From Sphacelaria rigidula (taxonomy: Eukaryota; Phaeophyceae; Sphacelariales), in contig CAXNAA020000337.1 in the NCBI GenBank assembly GCA_964200075.2, positions 1 through 22,400 of the forward strand: 22,400 nt of DNA, read 5' to 3'. The position numbers and the translations under genes were made by a program. Below, one piece after another: positions 1-10,323 of this stretch. The notes under the pieces are model-generated. The model searched no databases. It was not told the origin of the DNA and worked only from the letters and a program-made list of their open reading frames with translations. The first letter of the stretch is position 1. Each line of letters starts with the position of its first letter.

Positions 1-483
1 CAAATACCCCCCCCCCTATCGTAGGATGACTCTGATCAATCACTCGTATTAACACTTCGAGTCCTCGCGTTATGGCGTTGAAGGTGTCGCGGTTTCCGAA
101 TCGGAATGGGAAACCATCGTGTTGAGAAGTGAACTTTGTCCACCATTTGATGAAGTCATGGTGAATTGTCACCCATCAGGTATTCGGTGCCGTCCTGTGC
201 TTCAGAATCTCTTGCTCTGCACGCTGCACGTCTTTTACTTACAACCTCACTCCTCACATTCCGCGTGGTTACTATCTTTTGCTTTTTCGTGTGAAGCAGG
301 TGCATCGCAAGACTAACCTACCGCGAAGCTACTTTTTTTGGGTGAGGTAGAACGTTGCAGTTCGACATGGAGCCGCCGCCAGTTGATGATGAAGAAGACG
401 CTGAAAGGTGGACCTCTTTTCATGAAGGGAACAACACGATGAAGAAGGGGCGGTCCCTGCCGTCTGCCAGTCACGGTGTATAC
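1..483. other. Left edge, no firm feature
   Basis: Further exons of the - strand gene are expected here, but none is supported. Position 8-16 is a run of C. Short ORFs on both strands have no splice or composition support. Confidence 0.4.
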
Positions 484-570
484 GGTGAAAATGATATCAA
501 GAGCTCGATATAATTGGTCCAATTTCACTCCTCGCTGATATTCGATCAGTAGCACGACTTGAGCAAAATT
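484..570 (-). CDS. Left - strand gene, exon nearest the left edge
   Basis: 29 codons, phase 0 at both ends. The acceptor is GTATTTATCCAG and the donor ACC/GTATAC. It reads FAQVVLLIEYQRGVKLDQLY then RALDIIFT, clearly helical. The frame is also open upstream (VFSKRLLSVFIQ), so the exon may be longer. Confidence 0.5.
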
Positions 571-2621
571 CTGGATAAATACCGACAGTAAACGTTTGGA
601 AAAGACATCTTGAGGCGTTGCGAAAAGTCGTGTGCCATTGACGAAAAGTTAACCCTCAGAATGGCGCGTGTGCTACAACATAGTCCTTCTGTTCTTACCT
701 CACCGTTGGTGACTTGGTTGCAATGACAGCGAGAGTCAATTGATTTCAGTTGCGGTAAGTAGCTGCTCAGTATCAGTGTCGACTACTGCTCGGGATCAGT
801 GTATTCTCGTGTCTGCCCACCGTCAACTCTCCTCCCGCGCTGCGTCGAGTCCAGCAAGGTACTCCAGGCTGGTGTTGCAATCGAACTTCGGCGTTTCGGC
901 GTGTACCCTCGGCATGTCAACTTTTAATATTTTTTCCAGCAGTTGACTTTACGAACGTTCATTATTTGTTGATCCTTATGTCATCTTTCCGTAGTTTTTT
1001 CTATGGACAAGTATGGCTGCAGCAACCGTCATGCGCATTCATTGTCTTTTAGGTAAAATAGTACAGTGAAGAACATACGGCGAAGTGGGCTCTTCGGTGG
1101 GTCTCGATTGCATCTACATCCACCATTTGACAACAAACGCAAGCTTATATTCCATCCGTGTGGATATCACGTGTGGGCATTATGGACCATTGGTAGACAA
1201 GTATATATATTGAAGTTCCACGAGGCACGGACCAGCACTGTCACAGGTGCAGTAGTAACCCGTGCGGTAAAAATCACAAATGCAAAACATGCACGTTGCT
1301 CGGATTTGTAAGGTCGACCCGGATGAATGGGAGACGTAAGTCACGCGCATTTTGATGTATCCATTGCGAGAAATATGTTTTGGCTGTGTCCCGACGCTGT
1401 GCTCTAAAACGTCAATGTCTTTTGCGCTGTTGGTCATTCTGTCGATCGTGTCTTTTTGGAACCATTGCAAGGAGTAGCGTTCAGACTCGACCCCAACCGT
1501 CGCGCGTCTGTTCTTCTGTATTGCTTCGTGCCGCAGCGTTCCGCCAAATGGCGCGCGAGTGCTGTGTCGCGCTGGGCCATGGTGCCATCTAACGCGCGAA
1601 TATCCTCGACACTTTCATAATGCGGAAGAAATAGCCGAGCTCGTGCGGTTGCAAGAAAGGTGTGTAGAGCTTCTTTTCGGGCGAGCGTTGCTCGTTGTGA
1701 ATGTCGCTTTGAATGTCTGTACTCGTATGCAGTCGTGGTCTACATCAGTAGAGGGTGCCCCACCTTCTATATCGTGTAGGCGCTGACAGTCCCACACCAA
1801 CTCTGACGCTATAGCGTTCTCGATGAGCAGCCCGAGACAAGCTACTCTAGCAACACACCCGAACATGTAACCTCGGTGCGCCCGACGGGTAGCGCGCACA
1901 TCGCGAATGCTATTTTCCAGTGCAAATGCTAATCGTTGCCTCTCCGCCTTAATTCTGGCACTATTGCATGTAGTATACCGGTCGAACTCGCAGCTTTTCA
2001 TGAAGCTCTACCAGAACAGTCCATCCTACCCCCCACAGCCCATCTCACTCCCGGACAAAGCACTTCTCTGAACGTACCGATATTTCACGAGAAGTCAAGG
2101 CGTGCATGGCCACTAGGTGAGAGCTGGCGTTGCTCTAGCTGTGGTATGGTGTCCGTCGGTCCACTTACGGTAGAAGTGATATCATTCTCACTGCCGTATC
2201 ATGTGCACAGTGTGTCACAGGAAACTGAAGATAGAGATCGATCTGTTGTTGAGAAGAACCGGAGTTCACGTCAATCCACACAGCTACCGTTATTCTTGAC
2301 TTAGAGGTGTCGATGCCGCTGATGCACTTCTCGCTGAGGATGTAAGACCTCGTCGCCAGAACTGCTTTCCGTGTACTTTGTCCCAACAACGGGTCAATAT
2401 CTCTCGCGTGTGCATCGGACGCCACCCGCAGGGAATGTTCACGCTTGAAACGAAGAACTCCTGACGCATTGGTATGCCACGTGTTTCAGAGTAGGACTTT
2501 GCCGTACAAAACCCAAGAGTCACCAAAATCAAGTGTCGCCAAATTCGGATGTTTAGCCGACGGGCAGGCTATAGGTGCGATATGTACGACTTCGGAGTTC
2601 AACGGTTCCTTCGGGATGGTT
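484..2621 (-). CDS. Spliced gene of unknown function, continuing beyond the left edge
   Basis: Six exons on the - strand with good splice signals; four of the five internal joins can be made in phase, and the one at 1345/762 needs a missing small exon. The protein is mixed alpha/beta with no motif that I recognise. It is transcribed away from the acetyltransferase gene. It is called coding because of phase-compatible exons, amphipathic helices (ERQRLAFALENSIRDVRA) and strand-like stretches (SRITVAVWIDVNSG). No stop was found, so the 3' end is probably outside the window. The 5' end is not established. Confidence 0.55.
699..762 (-). CDS. Left - strand gene, exon
   Basis: Acceptor ATACTGAGCAG, phase 2; 21 codons (YLPQLKSIDSRCHCNQVTNG); strong donor GAG/GTAAGA, phase 0. 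The previous exon ends in phase 0, so a small exon between 763 and 1344 must be missing from the model. Confidence 0.5.
1345..1403 (-). CDS. Left - strand gene, exon
   Basis: Acceptor TTGACGTTTTAG, phase 1, matching the previous donor. It reads HSVGTQPKHISRNGYIKMR, ending CGC/GTGACT in phase 0. The frame is open upstream to 1470, so an earlier acceptor is possible. Confidence 0.45.
1764..1947 (-). CDS. Left - strand gene, exon
   Basis: Acceptor CCAGAATTAAG, phase 0; 61 codons; donor GAAG/GTGGGG, phase 1. Two helices: ERQRLAFALENSIRDVRA and VACLGLLIENAIASELVW. The frame is open well beyond both borders on this strand (1615-2001), the longest clean coding signal of this gene. Confidence 0.6.
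2219..2443 (-). CDS. Left - strand gene, exon
   Basis: 75 codons, phase 0 at both ends. The acceptor is pyrimidine-rich (TTCTTCGTTTCAAG) and the donor is CCT/GTGACA. It reads DIDPLLGQSTRKAVLATRSY, then beta-like SRITVAVWIDVNSG and QQQIDLYLQFP. Not recognised. Confidence 0.6.
2498..2621 (-). CDS. Left - strand gene, most upstream exon seen
   Basis: Acceptor ATACCTAATCAG, phase 2 in. It reads EVVHIAPIACPSAKHPNLAT and LDFGDSWVLYGK, which looks like folded protein. The donor is uncertain: GTCCTA after AAA, or GTTTTG at 2512; both give phase 0 for the next exon. Confidence 0.4.
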
Positions 2622-3769
2622 CTGATTAGGTATGAGAATCTACGCATATGTTCGTATATGTACAAAACGACCCCCCTCCCCCGCATGAGAATAACGGAGC
2701 TCTGCACCACAACGGAATGCAACACACCTGACGACGTGCGGCAGTTGCCTATTGTTCAATCACTACGACATGTTGCAAGTGGCAGCGACTACATGACGGC
2801 CCTCGTGTGTAAACCGTCTCTCTCGGAGAGTTGAGGCTCGCAGTGTTCCTGTAGCTCCACCGCGTCATGTTTCTAATCTTTGCCTGAGCACATGGCACCA
2901 CAATACACCGATGATGATGCAGAAGCCAGAGTGTTGAGCGCTATGCTACCAAATGCATAGGGGTTATTTTCACCCACTTTCCCCCCTGTGAATATACACG
3001 CAGCACCCAACGTCACGACTTCCCGATTTGCCCGCTTGGGATAGGTCGTGAGAATGGCGTTTCGTTTCGGCCGGTGATAATATGGTCACGTTATGGGTGG
3101 GTTGCCGTGTCGACCTTTGGACATAGCCTTATTTTTCGAATGCCATATTTGATCAGTGTGAAATCCAAAAGCTGCGGCGGGTTACTTGATATGCAACATT
3201 GTAAAGCTAACACCGTAGTTACCACCATGCATGTCCAAACAATGAACATGTGGAAGTAGACTGCGAGGAACAAGGGGTCGGTAGGCAAGAGGTGTGTTCT
3301 CGCTTCACTGCACATCGGCGGTAACATTGTGCCGAAGAAATTGGAATGGCTGTGAAGTTCAGAACGGGTAGGAACAAGGTGGAGGCCTTGTGTTACTTGT
3401 ACTCGTGGATGTTCCGCATTGATTGATTGCGTGGAGACACATGGAGAGCTATCCGGTGACCGTTCGTGTTCAGCGGCAACGAAGTATGCGCGAATAAACG
3501 AGAAACGAAGGCTACAATCCGGTCATGTCCGGCTATGACAGGTAACGGGTAAACCGCGATTTCGAAGCTAGCGGTGACAGAGGTGATATCGACTAAGGCA
3601 AGCAGATGCGCAGGTGGTTGCACTTGGCATTTTCGCAGGATTTTGCTGTGATTGTTTCTCCCCTGTATCTTATACCCTGTCGTGGTTTCCGTGTCCAACC
3701 AGGTATCCATTACTGTGGGGACCGCCTCTCGCTGGAAGTGAGACACCAAATGCTTCGCCAAACAGACAG
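2622..3769. other. Region between divergent genes, possible shared promoter
   Basis: Lies between the modelled 5' parts of the - strand gene and the acetyltransferase gene. No promoter motif is convincing. A possible - strand exon starts at 3592 after TTGCCTTAG (ITSVTASFEIAVYPLPV), but its end is unclear and it may instead be chance. First exons of either gene could be hidden here. Confidence 0.35.
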
Positions 3770-3856
3770 GTGGGCATAATCGAACCCGGAGATGAGCGAC
3801 GTAACACATCTATTACGGAGCAAAATGCCGAGTCCACGTCGAACGTGTCAACTGAG
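3770..3856 (+). CDS. Acetyltransferase gene, exon 1 as modelled (low-complexity N-terminal segment)
   Basis: 29 codons in phase 0, rich in Glu, Asn, Ser and Thr, ending in ACTGAG before a GTGAGA donor. No domain is recognisable; it looks like a disordered N-terminal segment. The frame is open further upstream without an ATG, so the true first exon is not identified. A different frame has an ATG in good context at 3750 that runs into a GTGGGC donor at 3770; this could be an alternative start. Confidence 0.4.
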
Positions 3857-6800
3857 GTGAGATATACAAGCTGTGAAGCCTAGAGGCACGGACCAAAGCG
3901 CATACTTTGTTTCCGCCGATAATCCCATCGGGCAATTCTAACCCGAGGGGGCATCCTTTGCGCCCTCCGAAGGTAGGGTATGATATCAGCTGGGTCCCAC
4001 AGCAGACGACCCTGTGCAGGTTCAGCTTTTCAAGATTCTCCGTTATCTTTGCGCGTTATGGGACAACACCATACGACACAACGCGGCACATAAGGAGTTC
4101 TGCTATTAGGGTCACCACTACTCAGAGTTGTGACTGTTTGAATAGCCCTAACATGGCGGTGGGTGTATCAGCAACAAATATGTACCGCTCTATTTCCCCC
4201 TTACCCCATTTTCGGCAATACTCGCAGTCTCAGCTGCCAGAGAGACCTCGCCACTGGGTGGGCGATGTGCAACCGTATACGTGGTGTCAGGTGAGGCATT
4301 GGACCAGATTGGCGCCTGGATCATCTCGTGTTCTAGACTTTAAGGTGACTGCCGAAGTCGGTATGCTACACAGGTTGGAAACATGTCGTAACGGATCACT
4401 GAGGAGTGATGCTGCGATAAGGGGGGTGGTTGATTTCATGAAAAACAGCGGCTCACAGGTGTGCCAGATGACCTAACCACTCGGGATGCGTTTGTATTTG
4501 GCTGAAAACGGTGCCAAGCGGTATGAATGGATGTGTCGTATTAGTAACAAGAATATATTAGCGGAAGTTTCGTGGAAGAAATGGCCCAAAATCCCACCCC
4601 CTCTCCTTCGTAGCATCACTCTAGTCGTCTCAAAGAGAAGCTTGGTGGGGCATAACAGAACATCTGTCTCATGGCGAGGTACCGGCCGCCTAGAGGCATC
4701 ACGCATTGCTTTGTGTATGTGCGCTGGTACGTCAACCCGATTGACGTCTGGGTAATGTGCAACAACTCTGTAGCGGGTTTTCAAAGTCATCTCTGTATGG
4801 TGAATGCGGCCGCGCGCAGGAAAAGATGGTGACGGTCGGAGACTGGATTGCCGGTGTCAATTGGTCCGCGTTCGACGCAGCCGTTGAGAGCTCTAAGGAA
4901 TTGCGCGGCGCAATGGATATGAAGAAAAAACTTGTGAGTACATCGTGAAGAATGTTTCCCGGGCTGGTCACCTGGGCAAGCAGCATAACCAACGCTCACT
5001 CACCACCCCGTGTGGTTTCTGCTGCCGTTGTGTTGTTGTGGTTATGATGAGAATAGGACCTCCATCGGAGGAGCTTATTGTCCAAGGCGGAGTGTATTCG
5101 AGAACAACCGCGCTGCGTTTGCCAGTAGTATGTCATAAGGGGAACGGCGATCCCAAACCACACCCGTCAAAGCATACAGCTCGAATCGCGAGAACTTCGC
5201 AACTGTCGTGTAGGTCAACATTGAAACTTCATTCTCCAAGACTCTTCGAGCAACTGGTGGAAAGTTTAGCCAAGTTTACTCCTGCATTTCTCTGCCCTTG
5301 AAGACAAACCCGCAGCCACAGCAAGTGTCCCAATTCTGCTTGATCTGTACCATCCAGACACAGGTCAGGATGGCCCTGGCAAACCAGGCGTTTGACAAAA
5401 TGGAAGACGTCTTTTCCGCTGTGAGCTCGGCTTTGGGACTGTGCGATAGAGCGACAGAGGATCATTCGATGTTGTCAACTTTGAAGGTGCTTGCGTTATC
5501 TGATTTCCCAAGCGGTTCGTCTCTTGCTGGTGGAGTACTCGTGACCAGCAAACATGTGTGAGAAACGCATGGATACGGATCGCGTATAGCAGAGATTTCT
5601 GGAATACTAGCTGTAGAGACAATGAGCAAAACAGGCGGTGTATTTATCTTTCGTGTTCGGGCTACGGAGCCGCAGTAGAGAAGATACATCGTCCCGTCGT
5701 CAGTATCAGCACCGCACCCGCGCCCTCTTACGCTCCATGCACATCACGCGTTTTCTGTGCCCTCGAATTAGCAATTTGATCTAGTCCTTGAGGTATACTC
5801 AGATCAGACCCCAGTCGTACCATACCTTTGCCATCCACGCTATTGTGTCGGCAGTTGACTGCCGGAACGATCACTTTCATGTTTCCAAGTTCCTTGAGGC
5901 GTGTGTCCAAAATCCTCCTTAACTCGGTCGGCTGCTACAGGACTCGATGCTCGTGGGGGCATTTACGGAAGAGTGCACCGGCGAATGCCCAAAGTGCGAT
6001 GGAAACCCCTGCAAAATTTGCATCAAAACTTGCCGGGCAGCACCGCGTCACCGAATCTATTGTGACGAGTGCGCCAAGCTCTTTAATCCCGGCGGTGAGT
6101 GTTTCGGAGTCGTGATCGGAATTGATGTCCTGGGATTTGAGCATGTTTTGCGATGCGAGACCAGAAGACCAACGCCTGACGTAGTCCTGACACAATACCT
6201 AGTCCTCAACTGGCGATTCACTCTGAGGTTAGACAAGGAGTGCATTGCATTACATGATTCGCGAACAATGAAGAAACCGAAGAGCGCACGGAAGAGAAGT
6301 TGTCCCGCCCCATGCTTCAATCGACGTGAGCCGAGCCCCCGAAATCGAATACAGGGGGGGGGACCATGGTTTCTGTTTCTTTATCATGAACTCCCTGGGT
6401 TTTTGGGTACCCCGCGGTTCCTAGGTTGAGACGCGTGTTGTGACAGAGCCGCCTGTAGAGCTTGCCCTTTGCAACTATGTGAGGAGGTTCCGTGAATTGT
6501 TTTTGCGTCTTGAACGTTAATCGCCGTCCTACCACGTTGCTTTGGTCGCCTGAACAGACAGTTTCAGACGAAGTCTTGATGCGTCATCTACGTTGTGTAC
6601 AAGATGCTATCGTCGGCGGTTTGCGCCGGCGAAGACGATGGAAGGACGGGCAGCGCAAGAAAAAATGAAATCCGCAGCGTACATCAAGGCCACGGCTCCA
6701 TCAAATGGGACTGAGGACCTCGTACAATGTAGTTGCTGCGGGGATTGGGGGCATTTGGTAAGAGAATATGTGACCTGGACTGTAGGAATTGCTGTTTTCT

Positions 6801-9800
6801 TGTTTCCTCGGAGCACCACTACTCGTGCGCATGGGTCTTGAAGGAAATGACTTCCCTCAGATCCCCCCTGCCGTTCGGCAGCACGGCCGGTCGATTGCCG
6901 TGTCCTCTCAAGGGGGGGAACACATTCGTCGTGCGTATTCGCTCCTTACGTCCCCACAGTTATGACTACCGCCGCGGTGAACCGATTCTCACAGTTCTGT
7001 GCAGCTTCAATCTCTGATAGACACAGCTTTCGAACTTTGTCTAAAACGTTCTGCCGCAAACAAGGGGGGTATTCGTGCTCCGTACCGGTAGTCCCGTGCC
7101 TGGAGCATGTTAGCGCAGTTCATAGCAGGCGTGGTGCACCCTTGAGGACGTTCATTTGGATCCGAAACCATGAAGCGGTGGGATTCAGGCCCCCTCCTTC
7201 TAGTTCGAGGTCAAAGTAGACGTGCCGCGTGGCTCGGTAATTTTTATTGTGGTCGGAATTTGCTCCAAAGACACCGAGAATCCTCGCTGGGCGTTAGGCG
7301 AAATCCCGGCTCTCATCTGTAAAAATTTCGGCCGCGCCCGTGAACGACTCTTCTAGGCGTGCTTCATGCACAATGTGACGAGCAGGGAAGAGGCGCCCTT
7401 GGCTTGCCCGAAGTGCCCGCAACTTGATCAAGCACCACATCGAAAGGTGAGATTATTCGCAACGGTAGTGCGCCCACTTCAGCCCGACAAAGCACTTGGT
7501 TACCGTCTCTCACACGGGTTGCGATTGGGTATGCGATCACGATTACATGCCACGCCCACGACACACTGTAATCGCGGGCATTCGACATCATCGGGGGAGA
7601 AGGACGCAAACAGTTTGACGAAAACCCCGAACCTTTGTGACTGTTCCGTGCGGTGGCAAGGTGTTCTACGGTAGACACGTGTTCATCTCTCCCAAATATC
7701 TAGTGAAGCATATGATACCGCTGCCGCGTAAAATCACTGCCTTTTTTTCTCCCCACCTCCCGATGGTGTGGTACTGTTTCATGACAGCGATTTCCAAAGC
7801 TTGACTCCCGACAGACTGAGAAACGGTATTTTTCTCTGCGAGAAATCAGAAACCCAACCTATGGGAATGACATGTTTGATAGTGTGCTGCACGCGACCCG
7901 TTCACTGACCTTATCCTCGTCTCTGACAGCGCTTTGATGATCTAAAGAAGACCAATCTTGGAGATTACATCGAACAAGAACTCCGCGCCTCTCTCGAGCG
8001 GCAACACGCGAGCGAGCAGGCGCAAAGTATTCATGTTCGCGTCGTCAGCGTTGATAACGTGAGTTGAGGCTCCTGGGTTACGACAACGCTTTCGCTTTTT
8101 TGACGACGTTTCCGTGAAACATTGCGATCAACGCGACGCAGGATCCAACGTTCGAAGAACGGGGGATGCAAGTTGACGTTTCCGGGCACCAAGCCTTGTC
8201 GACTAGACCCATGACACAGCCATAATCGCCATCAAGTCGCAAGTAGGGAATGCCGCGCACTGCCCACACATCCCGCTCTACTCATGTACTACCGGTGGCC
8301 CATTTTGCTTGAGAGTGAAGAACTGAGAATTCAGCATTTCCTCCTATAATCTCTTTGATTTTTTCGGGAGATGCACTCCCCGTTAAATGATCCGGAAAGA
8401 CGGAAAATCTCACTTCCGGCCAGATGTTTTACAGAGACGAGAAGGAAATTACGAGCCGAACTTTGGTCAAAAACGAAAATCGAAACGTGCAAAACAATGG
8501 CCTCTCGCAAGGTGGAGACACTGTTGTTCTCGAGGAGACAATAGGGCACAGTATGAGTTATACTGCATCGGGCGAAGTACTGGGTGGAATTTGGGTGCCA
8601 GGAAAACAGACAGCGTGATGTTCAGATGAGTGAAAACCTGCTCTCGGGTCCCGAAGGATCACCGAGGTCATCAGGTCATATTCTCAGAATACTTGTGTCC
8701 TGCCTCCGTGGTTGTCGCGACAGGTCGAATACGATATCGACGACATTGCCCTCGAGACGTTCGGGAGGCAAACGGAGGAAGGGATGGAACGACTACGCCG
8801 GAAAAAGCGGTAAGAGCTCTTGTGTTAGCCGTACTCAGTATCGCTTCGTTGCGTTTTCTCTTCCATGGTTCCGTGAGGAGACGCACGTACACCCTGGACA
8901 ATAGACGGCATATTTCGCAATAGTAGTAGAGTCTGCTGCAGTAGATACCAGTATTGTCGCCCGTAATGGCCATCGATCGGCAGGTTTCTCTTTCTATTGT
9001 CGTCGGCAATGTCTATCGATAGAGTGTCCGGGTAGTGGTCTGTTGTGGCCCCACACCGACATCTCGTGCGGCCGACCAAATGTATCGATGGATAGTTTTC
9101 CAAATCTATCGATCACGGCAATGGCTATCGATAGACCGCGTGCCAAATCTATTGACGATAACGATGGCTATTGACAGATTGTATACCAAATTTACTGATG
9201 ACGGCAACCGCTATTGATATATTGCGTATAAAATCTATGCATGGCGGCAATAAATATCGATAGATACGTGCCAGAATCTACCGTGGTATACAACGCCTAC
9301 CGATGGATATTCTCTGTCGTGTAATGCCAAACCTACATCGCAACATACTACGTGTAGAGCATATTATACTCCTTTAAAGTACGGTAGAGAAGTCGCAGAT
9401 GGACATACAGTGGGTATATTGTGCTACGACTTGTGAATAGAGGACGTCACGTTTATACAGTTTTGGAACGCTTGTATTCTGTAGGATTCTGCAACATGTG
9501 TGGACCATAGGTTTGTTGTTGGTGTGGTGTTGGTACTTATGCTTGTCCCTCCGGTGGACATGAGCGCTTGCAGTACTTTTGTATGAGGGTGAGATGTGCT
9601 CATACCCTGGACAATAGACTATGTAATAGAACATTGGCGCCGCGATAGCCCCGAAAGTTTGACTGTCAATGTTCATTGTCAGTCAAAATCGACTGGCATT
9701 ACTGTCTATCGATAGCTATTATAGGCGACAAAAGATTCGGGACAAGGGACAGAATGTATCATTGCCGTGACAATGGCGGGGCCAAGTTGTCTATCGATGC

Positions 9801-10283
9801 ATTTTATATGTTGCCATTGGCTCTGACTTGCGGCCACCAATGTCTATTGCTAGTCACAATAGGATCTGCCACGCGGCCACCAATACATATTGTTGGTCAC
9901 AATAGGATTTCAATTGTGCCCACCAATGTCTATTGAGGGTCACAATATCATCTGAGTCGCGGCCATCAATGTATGTTGCTGGTCACAATGCAATCTGAAC
10001 CACGGCCACCATTTTCTATTGCTGACCACAAAAGTAGCTGAATGGCGTCGGTCACTAGCCATGTATGCACATTTTCAGTGGATGCTTCCATCTTGTTCCA
10101 CAGAAGCTATGTGATCAGCTATCGCCTCAGGTAGTTGCATGTTCATGTGTGAGGGGTGTCGCCGTTAATGTCATAAGACCACTGCAGTGAGCAATATATT
10201 TATAAAAACCTATCATTGGCGGCACTGGCTATCGGTAGGTGCTCCCGAGAACAATCGGTTGTAAACGGCAATGGCCGTATTGA

Positions 10284-10323
<40 letters not shown>

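Noticed and set aside
3907-4476. 189-codon open frame, the longest on the + strand
   Set aside because: As a single exon it lacks any family signal; its last part is used as exon 4, and the rest is better explained by exons 2 and 3 in other frames.
4820-5486. Bromodomain in exons 5-6
   Set aside because: Position fits animal p300, but the conserved Tyr-Asn and Pro-Met-Asp signatures are not visible; plant HAC proteins also lack it.
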